Shown here: positions 35,022 through 47,880 of the stretch, in pieces
Layout: each line of letters opens with the position of its first letter
How positions within the stretch are numbered: position 1 is the stretch's first letter
NCBI GenBank assembly: GCA_963556695.1
Contig: CAUWAG010000008.1
Coordinates: 744,001-808,000 of the forward strand
Origin: Anthostomella pinea
Lineage: Eukaryota; Ascomycota; Sordariomycetes; Xylariales; Xylariaceae
Direction of reading: 5' to 3'
Length of the DNA stretch: 64,000 nt
The notes under the pieces: generated by a model
What the model was told of the DNA's origin: nothing
The model's input: only the letters and a program-made list of their open reading frames with translations
The model's database searches: none
Program-made: the position numbers and the translations under genes

Positions 35022-37128
35022 TTACCAGCACGCCTGAGCCATGCCCACTCCACCTATTATGTCCTGTCCCCCACGCGCGTGCACAGAGTCAAAGCACTGC
35101 GTCTTGGGGCGCTTGCCGTCGTCCTGCCACACGGCCTCCTCCCACAGCGCCTTGAGCTCCAGCTCGCCGTCAAAGTCGTCCTCCCACGCGAACAGGCGCA
35201 TCGCCCCCTTGGCGTCCTCCCACGTCTCGATGCGCAGCACCTGGCTGACGAGGTTGATCTTGTCCAAATAGATATCGTGCACGAGGCGCATCTGTTCGGC
35301 CTCCATGGCGGAGCCGGCGCGCGCGGCCGTGGTGACGCAGGCGCCGAACATGACGGTCCACAGCCATAGCGACTGGCTGTACTCGCCCCTATACATGAGC
35401 GGCTCGGTGTGGCACACGTCGGCCAGCAGCTGCTCGATGAACCAGTTGAGGATGAACGGATCGACCGTCGCCTCGCGCAGGATCACGTACAGGTAGAAGT
35501 AGCACGCGATGAACCCGACGCGGCTGCAGTCCACCGACCGCAGCGGCGCCAGCACGCCGTTGCTGTCGACGGCCTGCGAGGACGACGGGGTGTGCGCCGG
35601 CGGGGGCGTCTTCTGCGCCATGACCTCCGACAGCGGACCCGCCGAGTCGCCGTCCTCGCCGCTCAGGGTGAACACGCTGTAGATGGGCCGCAGCGCCACG
35701 CGGAGCAGCGATATGATCATCGATTGGTGCACGTCGTCGGTGCGGCTGATGTCCAGTATGTCCCACACGGGTCGGCTGGACACGCTGCGTGCCGCCCTGT
35801 CGCTCAGTAGATAACGTCAGTCGTGGTCATCCCAGTGTAGGAGCAGCAGGCGTACGTACATGAGTATCATCCGCTGGAGCAGGCCCATCTTCTTGGGCCG
35901 CCGCTCTTCGCCCTGTAGTTCTTTTATCCTCGCAAGACCCCGCAAATGTGACGACACGGCCTCGGTAGACCCCAGAGAATTCTGGAAAGTCGTTATTAGA
36001 ATGAGATTGCTTGCAGTGCGGCGTTGTGGGCGGCACGTAGTTACCTCGACGAGCGCCAGGCTCGCCACGGCGGCGATGGTGCCGTCGTTGACGGCCGTCT
36101 CGGGGTGCTTCAGCTGCTCGTTGACGAACCGGATCGCCTGCAGCTTGTGGTATAGGTAAGGCACTCTGAACTGCTCCACGTCGCCGGTGCACCATGCCCA
36201 GTGCAGGGTTGTCATCAACATGGCCGCGTGGAGGAACCCGGGGTGGGACAAGGCCTTGTGTACGCTGCGCGGCGGCACGGTCATTAGTACCAAGTGGCCA
36301 AGGTTGCTTTGCCTCACCCGCGAGCTCGGGGACCACCAGTAGTTCACTCACATAAAGGAGTCGCTGGTCCTTTCGACGCGCGTTGTGTATAATACTCGGG
36401 AATTCGTGACTGTACACCGGCATATACATGTCAGCGCCCGCCCGCCCCTCATCTGCCTGCAGTCGACATCTCATCATCGCCCGCCCGACAGGCATTCACT
36501 TACAGAGTTGGAAGAGAGACCGTGAGTTGTGCGGCATGTCAAACGACGTGCCGAGGAACGGATCGTTTGGCGTCGAGTCGAGCAGGCTCATCACGCTCTG
36601 TTCCGTCGCAGCGCCGGACTGCTCCTGGGGCTCTACCGACGTAGACACGGACCTGCGCTCGGTGTCGGTGGTGGTGGAGACGGCATCGCTGTTGTCCGGC
36701 GGGTAGCCGCACTCTCCGCCGTGTCGAAGGCAGTGTGTGCTGCAGATTCTCGTTAGCCCACCGTATGTAGTAGGTATGCCACGACGGGACCTAGCCTGCG
36801 CCGGGTGTACGGGTGGATGGACGGTGACGGCGTGGTCGACACACGGCCGGCGCCAGAATGCGGGGGGAGGGCTTGCGGGGACAGGGGCGCGACGCGTGTT
36901 GGTTGCTATGTTATGCGCGCCGCGGCCGGGTTGGGATTGGCAACTCGGGGACCTGATACCACGATGCTGGGGACTGGGTCTGGTAAGATGTTGGTCGACT
37001 TACCAGAGCGGCTTCCTCTCATCGCAGCGTATATGTTTCGTCTTGCAGGTCCCACAGCCGTTGCGCGACCTACGGTGGAACTTGCGCTGGCGCTGGCGCT
37101 GCATCAGGGTGAGCGCCTCGGTCGTCAT
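35022..37128 (-). CDS. Zn2Cys6 fungal-specific transcription factor
   Basis: GAL4-type zinc cluster regulator. ATG 37128 (MTTEALTLMQRQRQRKFH). Six exons join in phase: 37128-37004, 36739-36504, 36409-36352, 36264-36045, 35981-35860 and 35796-35022, giving 511 residues. The zinc cluster is split by the first intron (264 bp): NGCGTCKTKHIRCDERKPLC then THC and LRHGGEC, i.e. C-x2-C-x6-C-x6-C-x2-C-x6-C. The C-terminal part is the fungal-specific regulatory domain (SFIVHKALSHPGFLHAAMLM, HKLQAIRFVNEQL, IAAVASLALVE, LGSTEAVSSHLRGLARI, GFIACYFYLYVILREA). This is the Fungal_trans_2 layout, often regulators of metabolism or secondary pathways. No target is visible nearby. The exon-3 frame was fixed by requiring phase agreement with both neighbours. 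Confidence 0.88.
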
Positions 37129-37204
37129 ATTCGTTGTCCGTGACGGTCTCGACTCTCAGCTAGCTTGGGCATGGAAGAGATGGCAATACACGGGTCGGTG
37201 ATTC

Positions 37205-37250
37205 CTCTCTCTCTCTCTCTCTCTCTCTATTTCTCTCTCTCCATCTGCCT
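37205..37250 (+). repeat. (CT)n microsatellite
   Basis: About a dozen CT units, a short TATTT interruption, then five more CT units. It lies about 80 bases upstream of the Zn2Cys6 gene start (minus strand), so on the sense strand it is a GA-rich promoter tract that could affect transcription. Confidence 0.9.
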
Positions 37251-38347
37251 CCTCCATGATGCTACTCAACACGACTATATGACAAATGGCCTGTTGAATT
37301 AGGCAGACGAATTCTTTGGTCCCTCAGCCAAGCAGCTGAACTGGGGACCCTGTTCGGCCCATGCATTGAGGGTATGATTTCATCTGTACCAAGAGCTGAG
37401 AATGGATCCTGCGGTCCATGGGGCACAGCCGCTATACCTAGCTTGATAGCAGTGATCGCTGACCCAACGGCTTGCCACGAGATAGTTTAAACGGCTGCCT
37501 GGGTTGTGAGATGGGCCTCTTGCAGGCTTTTCAGTGGTAGGGCTCGTCTTGGATGAGCCTACCGATTAATGGAGTCATGGACCAGGGTCGGCCGCCATCG
37601 GACGCCAGCCGGACGTTTCTAGATTCGTTGATGATATCTGGTATCTTCAACGTACGCAATTGTGTTGCTGCGGTGCTGTATCATAGTGCGTACCGTAGTG
37701 CTTATGAAGTACCTACCTATACTATTGCTGTAAAATGACCATCTACTACTAAACTATGTACGATGGCTCATCCGTGCCCCCACTTTATCGCACTTGCTAC
37801 AGGAACAAGGGGGTTGTCGCCAGCAAATGGTTGTGTAATCCCAAGGACCGCAGAAACTGGGCTGGAGTAGGTAGAGGTGGAATCTTCGGGACCGATCTTG
37901 CTCATCAGTCCATCTTTCACTTCGTTTTGGGGGTAGCGGGGGTGGTAGCATTGAGCAAATAGGCAGACACTTTTGTCCCCTGTTATGGCCACAAATAGGG
38001 CTGGATGTGGTCATCGGCGGCGCACCCAAGAACCAGACTGCTTGGGGGTAAGGGGGTGGGCTGCTTATGTGTGCAATAAGGTACCAATACCGTGCATGGA
38101 ACACAAGGTGATATGCTGTGGAAAAGGGGGGGGGGGGGGAGGTACGCAGCATGACCTGTGTATGGTGAGTTCAGGGGCGAAGTTGCGCAGGGTGAAGAGA
38201 GTGGCTGACAGTTGTAACTGCGATTGACGACAGTGATTATCACGGTGATTAGGTACCTATGTTGATCACGAACCATGTGGTAGGTAAGGTAATAATGCTG
38301 TGCAATAGGGCTGAGGAGTTGCACAACCGTCACACCGTCAGGTAATC

Positions 38348-38406
38348 TGATCATTGATCAAGATCCCTCCAATCAAGATCCCTCCTACCTACCTAATCAA
38401 TGATCA
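38348..38406. repeat. 11-bp inverted repeat around a tandem duplication
   Basis: TGATCATTGAT at 38348-38358 and its exact reverse complement ATCAATGATCA at 38396-38406 flank two copies of the string AATCAAGATCCCTCC (one base changed in the first copy). The structure could form a hairpin or be the trace of a small element. Confidence 0.65.
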
Positions 38407-41017
38407 TAGGTTGGCAAACGGGGAGCTGGGAAACGCAATGTCGGGTACGGTCCTTGTCTGCCGCATCGTTAATAATAATCCCCTGGGGCCGTCGTACCGG
38501 CAGTCCAAACAGGTGTGAGGAACTTCGGAAGGCTCGCCAAAAGGGTCTCCAATGCTCATCTGTATAATCAATGAAAGTACCCTGCAGTCCGCTCGGGTCA
38601 TCCTGCGGACTTTGCGCACCTGCAGACCTTTGCGCGGAAAATGTTCCCTTGAATCTGCCCCAGCCCAGCCCACGGCAGAGCGTCCGATCAACTGAGCCTT
38701 GAAGTTCTGAACTTCTGAGTCTGCATGTGCCTCCAGTGTACCTTAGGCAGGGTTCACACCTCAGTCAGCGCCGTGCATGTCCTACCGCCTTTTGCCCACA
38801 CTTCCCGACGTTGTCGGGCGGCTTGAGGGCAGTTGTCGGAGGCGTTGGGAGCGGTGTCCTCGATATGCTGTGAAACCTTTAACGCAGAGCCGGACCTTTG
38901 GGATCTGCGCCTACATGTAGGTAGGGCTGACTGACGTTACCCTCTTCCCACTTCCAACACCCACGGTATGGTAAGGTAAGGTATGATATCTTGCAATCAC
39001 AATGGAAGGAGGAAACATCTGTTGATGCGAAGAGTGTGATAGATTCAATGTCCCGGGATCGTTGTGGCTACAGTAGGTATACTCCGAGTCGGACCTAGGT
39101 AGGTAGGTAGGTGCACCCAGCTATTGAGCACCACCACTCTTTCCGTACATCCAGAACTCGCAGAATGTCTGGTTGACTTCTACCTAGCCCAAAATGCTAT
39201 CCGGACAAGATGGAATCAACCACCACCATCTTCAAGCAGCGATGGTTGATGGTCGCGTGTATCGAACCATGAGTACACTCACGGGTCGGTTGCAACAAGC
39301 CGCCGAGTGGAGGTTGTGTTGCAATACCGCGAGAACCTGAAGACACCATTTCTCATCATCTTACTTGCTTTTACTTCTGCCCCGATGTTTTCCCGCCGGT
39401 GGGAAGCGACGTCGACCTGAATGAGGTTTCTTGCCCACAATGATGAGGCGACGCAGGATAAGATCAGGAGCTTATCGCACCGTCACGCGCGCTTTGGGCA
39501 ATGGGATCATTCCAACGTTCTTGCAAACCCGCCCTGCTCTTTCGAGACGAATGAAACCAATCAAAGCATCAGACACTGCGGAAATATCAGAAGCCCTAGA
39601 GTCTCGTCAGAGAGAGAGAGAGCGGGTTGGCTCACAGTAGCCGGACACGCCGGGGCTGCCTGGCACTGGCACTGGCACTGGGCAGCAACGCACACCGTTG
39701 GGCTTCTTCCTGCCGAATCCCGCCCATCCTGCCGTCACACTCGGCAGCGAAGCGACGCGACACCGCCATTCGTCCACCAGCCAGTTCCCTGCCAGTTCCT
39801 GCCAAGGCCGGACCAACCAGCAGAGCAGAGCCTTCGTCGTCGCTTGCCTTGACTTGCCTTGGACGACAGAAAGCGGGAGGGAATGTAAGCATTTCGGGTC
39901 CTGACTGCCCAATGGTGCCCTACCATGAAGCCGCGTCCAGAGCATCCAATTGCAACGCATCCAGCTCTCTCCGTACTTCCGGTTGAGGCATATCGCCATG
40001 ACTGCAGAGAGGATCGTTTCCAGTACAGGTCCGCATTCTCGCCAGGGATACCTTGCGAACAGTAAAACCTTCTCTGACTTGGCTGCTGTCCTGCGAGATC
40101 ATGCCCGGCCAGCGAGTTCTTCCTCGGTTGATCTTCACCTAATTTGAAGCAATCCAAGCCCGGAGACCCGTCCGTTCCCCCTTGCGAATAGCTGAGCGAC
40201 GCCCGAGCCGGCACCCGTACCCCTCCATACCGACATTTTCACATCGCCCTACCTCCTCGCGCACCACCTGGAAAACCACCTGGGAACATCACTGCCGCCC
40301 CAGACATCGAGAAGCGCTGGGGCGAGCACCCTCCAGGGAAGGTCCTTGTTGCTAAGAGGAGCCTCTTCAAATCTCGAACGCATCACGGTGGCAAATTCTC
40401 CATGGGAGACATCAGGACATAAAGTGACCCATCTCGGACCTGGTTCCTGGGATATGGGAGATGGCCAGAGCTACTACTCCCCAGTACCCAGCTCGGTCTC
40501 TTCCTGAATTGAGTGAAGAAGAAGAAACGTCCGTACCGGCGGGCCTCACACATCTTAGAGATGATATAACTATTTACATCCGGAGCTGCATCTGTTTTCC
40601 ACAGGTTGTTTGCCCAACGCACCGAGGCACCCTTCTCGTCTTCTTCCCAGGAAGCCGCTCGGCACACTTCATTCCCAACACTCCAAGGCGAGGCCAGTGC
40701 ACCACGGATAGGACCATTCGCGAACCGCGGGGATTAAGGAAACTGTCTAGTTTCCCGACTCGGAGCTTGTGGGATCCCGTATCGGAAAGCCAAGTGGGCA
40801 TCAGGACAACTCTACGCCGAGAGTTAGGACATCTTCCGTCCGATTACCATCTTCCAGCTTCATATCAGCGGATTCCTGTCTATCGGGAAGGATATGCCCC
40901 TGCAGGAACTTGTATACCGAACTTCCATCATGTCGAACGGACCTTGGAACTCGCGCAGGTGCGGCTCAACGCCAATTTGGTACCTGATAGTCGAGTAGGC
41001 TGACTTCCTTCAGTGTC

Positions 41018-42201
41018 ATGTACAATGACAACTCGTATCTAGGTGACGCGAACGACAGCAGCTACCACCGGTCAAGGTAAGGGTTGACTGCCAGAAACCC
41101 CCGTCTCTTGGATTATCAATAACACTGGCTTTCAAAGTGTGACATACTCGTCCGGGACCGCTGCATATGGCATGACGGCCACCGCGCCGCTGCTGGAGAC
41201 AAGTGGTCCAGTCGCGCGGCCCGATGTTTCCTACTCTGGCACGCCGGTATACTCTTCGAGACCGCCCTCCTTATCATATGGTACTTCAGGAGCCGCAGCT
41301 ACATATGGATCGCACAAGAGCACGGGCTCCCAAGGTTGGGAAGCCCATGGTAGATATTCGCCTTCGGATTCCCTGGATGATATCATTGCTTCTCCGAGCC
41401 TATCGGATTACGCCTTGGACAACGGTGCAGGCACCACGTCTTCTGGGAAATCCAAGAGCTCGAGCACAGGTCGTCCCCAGCGGCGGCCCTCCAATAGGGA
41501 TGAATTTGACGGGCCGCACCAGTTTCTGGCCAGACCACCCACGGAATATCAGGAGAGGGAGCTACCCCATCTCCCAACGAATCTCCTTGTGCAGGAACAG
41601 GATAGTGTCCTAAGCCGGGTGAACGATCGACTGTCACAGTGTGCCTTTGACTTTGTCGCAAAATACCAGTTCCCCATACCGCTCACGCAGGAGTACGTAT
41701 TCAGGATTCTCTTTCTTTCCCGTATCAGTCCCCATCCGGAGTCGGGGCACTCGACCTGGGCTTATTTTGGACCGAAGACCCCCGACACCAGACAGGTGGC
41801 TTTCATGTACTCGATTGAGATCCAGGTGAATCCATCACTAACCCTATGTTAACAGCATGCGGCCTGTTGAGCGGCCTCAGGATCGCGAATGGACAGAGTG
41901 GGTGTACTTACTGAAGCGCCTCGCGACCAAAAGGCGAATACCGGCACGGGTTCTCTACAACGGACAGATCAAGCAGTTCGTCACCATACTAGAGAATTCG
42001 CTCGAGATGCGACATGCAGCGAAGCATCAGTCGCGCCCCCTGAAGGATGATCGCAACATCTTGCAGCTCATCAGTGCTGGTATCCAAGTTGCGAAGATCC
42101 TCAAGGACGCCCAAGCTATGGATTATCTGGACAGATTATACGTTTCAACGGAACAGCGGATTCAGGACCGGACGGCCGCGGCGTCGGTGCGGTTCCGCTG
42201 A
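41018..42201 (+). CDS. Hypothetical protein, Ser/Gly/Tyr-rich N-terminus
   Basis: I do not recognise the family. ATG 41018 (MYNDNSYLGDANDSSYH). Exons 41018-41076, 41138-41825 and 41872-42201 join in phase to give 358 residues. The second intron has a good CTAAC branch site and ends GTTGAG. The N-terminal half is disordered (Ser, Gly, Tyr, Pro), including SPSDSLDDIIASPSLSDYAL and a basic TGRPQRRPSNRDEFD. The C-terminal half is compact and helical: NDRLSQCAFDFVAKYQFPIP, then REWTEWVYLLKRLATKRRIP, VLYNGQIKQFVTILENSLEM and LQLISAGIQVAKILKDAQAM. A structured C-terminal domain with well-placed introns makes this a real gene. No transmembrane segment or signal peptide. The role is unknown. Confidence 0.75.
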
Positions 42202-45200
42202 GTGATGCATACCATTGGGATACCCGATGACACCCACGTTTTTTCCCTTTTTGCTCGTTTCCTTCCGGACCGGGGTATGAGCAAGGCGGAGGTTTGCCCT
42301 GTCAGGGAGCAAACAATGAGCGATGCCTTACGCTCATCCAGCTAATTTCGGCTGACGAGGATGGTGTATGAGAGTGCTGCCACGCGGGGTTAGGAACGAT
42401 TTACGAGGTTCTTTATGTCTCGTACATTTTCCATACAAGACATGAAAGGCCAAGGGATGGAGAAGAAGAGTGCCTTCGGTGTTTTTGGGCGATAACATCT
42501 CTTCTTTTTTTTTCTGTTCATCCGTCAGGCGATATCCGGAGTTCATATGGTGGAGGCAAGCGAGTCCTCATTTTCAGCCCCAGGCCAGCGAAATGGCATT
42601 GATGTACTGTTACGTATTTCCTCAAGTGTTTATCTCGCTCCTTGTGCATAGGTAGCAACCAGTCACCTCGGACGTCATTTCTTCCGATCGGATGTCTGCT
42701 TGTCCGATCGGCTTAGATACGGAATTGGGCTCGACGGAGGTTGGGCATTGGGTTGGTTTCGTGATGGGCAGACATACCTCATGCAGAATTGGGCACACTG
42801 CTTACCTACTTAGGCATGTTGGGCACGAAATCGACCGGCCACTCTGACAGAAAGAGGCCGGTCGAGGCTTGGTGGACTAGATCTGTAATGTTGCTGCTGC
42901 ATGTGCGCACGTATGAGCTATCAGCTGCTTTCTCATCTGATGTATCATATACATACCTATGCCCTGCATATACCGGTAGCTATAGTGTACATATAGCCCG
43001 GACGGAACTCCCCTCTCCTATTACAACAGTCGGTCTACTTGCATATGATGCGTGCAGGGGCTTCTCGTGCTTCGTCTATTGCTTCCCATAGGTTGGCTCA
43101 TCTGGGGAAATTGTGAGGGCAGCAGCTTCCTGTGTCTGCCGGCGGCGTCCTTGGTGAGGTACGCGTACAGATGTCTGCTGCGTGGGCGTATACATGGGTG
43201 CTGTATGGGGTTGTGTGGTTGCGAGGGCCTTGGTTGAACGGGGCGGGTTTTGATTGTATGTCACTGGATGTCTAAGATCTACGTAAAGGTTAGAAGAGCG
43301 ATGCAAGCAAGGGCTCTAACTATACTTATTGTTGCTTTCAGCTCCTTTACCTTTGGTCGGAAGTGTAGGTAGAACAAGAGACCGGCGGCTCGCTGTGACA
43401 CGTCACTATAGCCTGTGGCGGGAGTGAGGGCGTCATGGAAGCCCTCATATGTGTGAGTACCTAGGTAGCGCCCGGCTCGGTCACATGGTGCCTCATGTCT
43501 TGCTCCATACCTTGGCTCGATGTGAGCAGCTAGTCTGTATGGACTTCCTCTAGAGGACAAGTTGCGATAGTAGACGATGTCCCGACTTGAGCTTGGTGGC
43601 TTTGCAGACATCGCTGTGTCAAGCTGGCCGGCCTTCGACGGGCATGGTTCGCCACGGTTCCTCCATCGTCTATAAGAACTCAACAACACCTATGTTTAGA
43701 TGACTTATGCAGTGCCCGTTGCTACCTGTGCCAGGCTTTCAAGTTTCCTCCCATTGCCTGAAACCCAGATCCCGTCTCTCGCGCTCGTCCTCAAGGGCTG
43801 TATGCCCGCCGACAGCCTCCCGTTGGGCTCCAGTGTCTGCTAGATTTCCGAAAACGCTCACGTCGCGTGGGATGGCCATTCGATACCTAGAGCCAGAACA
43901 TCTGACACCAAGAAGCACACAAGCAGACCCAGGGCTGGAGCCGCGAGATGTTCAAGCGGCCACAGGCCGAGCCTCGTCTCGGCAGATGATGCCATTGCCC
44001 CTTGACTACCGGTATAGTATCGGGCATACTATCACCATGGACAATGCCCCAGAGCGCGTCATGAGATTTAAGCAACCATTCTTCGGGACGCTGAGAAACG
44101 GGCATCTGATCGCGTGTCCAATGCATTCAGGGTCCCCGAGCCCCTCCAGCTTCAAATCGTCGCGGAACAGAATCCTTGGGGCCATGGTGGCGGGTCGGTA
44201 GTACGGAAGATGGGATAGAACCGCAACGCGAGCGATGTCTAGAAACACGTGAGTGTCCCAATCTCTACCGGCGTCCTACGATGCTTCGATCTGGAACTTG
44301 ACCTGGCTTTTGTCAGTGGGCGTCTGTGTATTTGTGTACCGAACGATGGATAGAAAAATGCGGGGATTAGGAGGCACGGGTCAGTACCTACTACCTAGGT
44401 ATGTACTGTGGGGGTGGCTGGGGTCTTATCTGTGACTCTGTGGCACGTGCCAAGTGGTTGCGGTTGTGGCGTCCCATCTCGCAATCATGACCTGTATGGA
44501 TCAATTCTGATGGACCAGAATGTAACCCTTGACATCATTGAGCAAAAATACCTACCTGCCTTAAGTACTGGCACTCGACAGTCATCATACGCCCAGGATA
44601 CTAGAACTTGAGATGTCTCCTTTGAAGACTGACGACATACATATGGCAACTCAACGATGGGCACTGATGGTGGCTGTCAGATGAGGCAGATGAGTGAGGG
44701 TGATTCGGTTGGGATACCAGAGCCGCCATGGCCCCTGAGACATCTACCGAATCCCGATCAGGGTCCAGAAAGCCCGACACTGGCACATGGCAGACTGGCT
44801 ATTCGATACACCTGGAATACCGTGTTCTTCGCGCCACCGCCTTCCTCTGCAGGCAGCAGATTGGAACATGGAACATGGAACATGGAAGGATTCCCACCCA
44901 CATCGCCCTGATCTGACAGAACTTCTGAAGGCGGCTGAAGGATCAACACCGACGCCTGAAGGGGTATAGCCCCTGTCGTACCCTTATCACTGCAGCCACT
45001 GTCGGTCATCCCATCGAGCGTAGCCCCTCCAGTGGCGGGGCTGCCAGGTCTGGGGATGCACCTTTTTGCCCTTTATAGCTACAAGATGGGGACCCTCAGA
45101 TCCCTTCTGACGATGAATAGCCTTGCTCCTGTTGGATCTCGTCGATGTCGCGCAGAATCTTCTCCGTTGTGATTAACGTCATTCTGTCAAGTTCTCGACG

Positions 45201-45415
45201 AGGCGAACCGTCGTTCAAATGACCTGGACACGACGGCCTGCCAGACTTCGCTACGACCCTGCGACACCCGCTGGATATAGCAGATAGCGTACCGTGGGAC
45301 GGAACTCAAGTGGAAAGCTCGATTTCCCTATTGACAGAGCACTCTTGCCTAATCCACCTCATATCTACATCTCTCATCTCATCTCAAGTCGTTGCTGCAC
45401 AAACCACCACCAGCC
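42202..45415. other. Long intergenic region
   Basis: About 3.2 kb with no gene I can support. It holds a 9-bp tandem repeat near 44863-44888 (units like GGAACATGGAACAT). The last few hundred bases serve as promoter of the next Zn2Cys6 gene. Confidence 0.5.
44863..44888 (+). repeat. 9-bp tandem repeat (x3)
   Basis: Three adjacent near-perfect units of GGAACATGG-type sequence. Short simple repeat in non-coding DNA. Confidence 0.7.
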
Positions 45416-47880
45416 ATGGCCTCGGTCGCGTCTGCTTCGCCTACATCAAGGCCCAGCTTTCACCGCTCAGAATCAGCCGATGACTCGGACTCCTGGCAGT
45501 ATGTAGAGTCAAATCCGTCATCTGTTGGCTTCGTTCCCAGCCCAGCCAGCTCAAGTATGAACAGCTGGGGGATCGTGGGCTACGCAAACCAGCTCCGCGG
45601 CTCTCCCACTGCCATGTCGCCGCTACACCTGGACCACGACCAGCACCATGGACTACCTCCTCCACCGACTTCGTACCCGGACCATACCAGCACCCCCATG
45701 ATGCCGAGCACTGGTGTTGACGGCCAACTGATGTCCCCCTTCCACGAGCAACGCCTCATGAGCAGCCAGGAAATGATGTTCGGGGACCCGCTCAACCGTA
45801 AGTCTGATCTACCTGCACTCGGCGTTATGCTAGCACAGCCGCTGATCAGAACCAGATGCTGTTGATATGTCGTCCTATTACTCTTCGTTCCCGGGCGACA
45901 TGGCGGACATGAGCGGATTAGAACCCCTTCACCTGGGAGACCTAGGCATTCCGCAGCAGTACCGCAACGATGGCGATGTTCCTCCGTGGGCGCCTCACGC
46001 GGAAAACGATGACATGACGCCCATCATGATGAACGACGTGAATGGCCACATGTCCCAGTCGCCCACACAGCTATCGCCGACACAGAGCTCCCACTACTCG
46101 AGCCCTACATCGCCTCATGTCAAGCTGGAGCCGAGCAAGAGTGGCAGCCCCATCAGGAAGGTCAGGGGTAGCGTTAAGGTCGAGAAGCGGAAATCGGAGT
46201 CGCCAAGCAAGTTTGTGATTATGACGCCAAACCTCATTAACCAGCAGTCGGGCAAGCCCAACCCCTTCGAGTGCTTCGAGGCCCTGCGGACAACACAGCG
46301 AGGGAGAAAGGGGCCGCTGGCAAATGAAATCAAAGAGAGTGCCTTGCAGGTCAGGAGGTTGGGAGCCTGTTTCTGTTGCCATAGGTTCGTTTCCCTGATC
46401 TCATCGCTTTAGCGGCCCTCATGTGACAGAGAGCTGACATCCATCGCCACAGTCGCAAGGTCAAATGCGACAAGGAGCGACCATGCAAGAACTGCAAGAA
46501 GCTCACCGCACAGATCCCACAAATCATGTGTTGGCAGTTCGGAGACTTCCTGCCGGCGTTGTTTCCCGACTTCATCCGCGGTCACTTCAAGAAGGACCAG
46601 GTCGCCAGCTTCATCGGCGAGAACGTCGAGAGCTTCGGCGTCGACGGCGTGGAGCAGGGCTTCCCGATCGAGCTGTTCTCGGGCATGCGGTTCAACTCAA
46701 CGCTCACCATCCCGGCGAGCTTCTTCACGCCCAAGACGGCCGAGATCCTGCAGCACTGGCACATGAACACGGGCGTCAACCAGATGGACCTGCAGTCGAG
46801 AGGTGCCGCGCCCATAGGCATCGATCCCAACAACTCGGGCCAGCGGGACGAGCTGAAGAGGAGGGCGCGGGAGTATATCCAGAACCTCACACACGAACCG
46901 CTTTACGCCGAGCAGGTCACCGACTCCGTCAGGTCAACACAATTGCCGCGCAAGGTCCTGACGATAGTGCAGAATTACGCACAGCGTACCGATGTGAGTA
47001 CGAGGCGCAAGGCCCGATGCTGGATTGCGAACGCTGACTCATGTAACGCAGTCGATGATGGTGAAGCGGGCACTATCCATCTACGTGATGCACTACGTGC
47101 TCACGCGTCAGCTCTGCCTCACCCACAATACCATCATCAGCCTGCAGCACACCAACATGGTACCTCAGAACAACCCGTGGGTTACGACGCGCGTGCTCAA
47201 CCGCCAGGTCAAGTCGATGCTCGACGAGATGCTGCTCAAGGAAATGCAGGCGCTCTTCGACACCTTCTCCAAGTCGCTCAAGCCCAAGTCGAAGCGCGAG
47301 TGGGCGCCATGCCTGGCCGCGTTCCTGGTCCTGTGCCTCTTCATGGAGGCCGTCGAGACCGCCGCCGACACCTTTGTCGTGTCGCAGAACGAGATCGCCA
47401 TCCGCAACCACTCGGCGCCCGAGTATAGCCGCGACTTCGCGCTGGGCCTGTGCCGTGAGATCGACAACATGCCCTTCAAGCAGTTCGCGTACCAGTTCCA
47501 CCAGATCTACCAGACGCACTCGCGCGACGCCGCCACGCGCCCCTTCAACCCCCTACTGGACGACAGCTTTGCGCTGCAGGGCGAGCTGGATGCGCCGGCC
47601 ATGGAGATGGTGCACGGGCTGAAGCAGCTGATGGATGGCGACGGCTGTGAGTTATCCTCGCCGCAGGTGACGCAGGCGCGTGCGTGTGTGTGTTTGGAGT
47701 ATGTTGCTAACGAGATCAACAGGGCACGAGCTGGAATTCCTTGTCGCAGACCCGATTCTGACGGCTCAGGAGACGCACCCGTACCCGCGGGATGTGACTA
47801 TGGATTACACCGGCCGTCTGCTGGCTCGGTTCCTACTCTCTTTTACCGATGAGAGATACCTCTTTGACGGGCAGTATTAG
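45416..47880 (+). CDS. Zn2Cys6 transcription factor with internal zinc cluster
   Basis: ATG 45416 (MASVASASPTSRPSFHRS). Exons 45416-45797, 45856-46384, 46453-46993, 47052-47646 and 47723-47880 join in phase to give 734 residues. About 290 disordered residues (Ser, Pro, Met, His) precede the zinc cluster, which spans an intron: GACFCCHSRKVKCDKERPCK then NC, followed by KKLTAQIPQIMC. The spacing is C-x2-C-x6-C-x5-C-x2-C-x11-C, with the last gap longer than the usual 6-8. Preceding it is a conserved-looking segment (KPNPFECFEALRTTQRGRKG). The remainder is a large helical domain (FGDFLPALFPDFIRGHFKKD, NPWVTTRVLNRQVKSMLDEM, WAPCLAAFLVLCLFMEAVET) ending TDERYLFDGQY. An internal rather than N-terminal cluster is unusual. 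It is a nuclear regulator; targets are unknown. Confidence 0.88.

Larger units (their letters stand above)
37129..41017. other. Large gene-poor divergent promoter region
   Basis: About 3.9 kb between divergent genes. It contains a CT microsatellite, a G-tract at 38128-38140, an inverted repeat at 38348-38406, GGTAGGTAGGTAGG simple repeats near 39095 and a TGGCAC hexamer repeat near 39660-39680. Open frames at 39.4-41.0 kb probably lie in the promoter or leader of the next gene; none has a motif. Confidence 0.5.

Noticed and set aside
37205..37250. Could regular repeats here or at 53.4 kb be CRISPR-like arrays
   Set aside because: They are simple CT and CAGT microsatellites without spacers, and the DNA is fungal.
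39421..41003. Series of plus-strand frames before the gene at 41018
   Set aside because: Low-complexity Ser/Pro/Arg translations with no splice partners; more likely promoter or leader.
47073..47519. Minus-strand open frame opposite the Zn2Cys6 gene
   Set aside because: High GC at third codon positions of the real gene opens the opposite strand; no motif.
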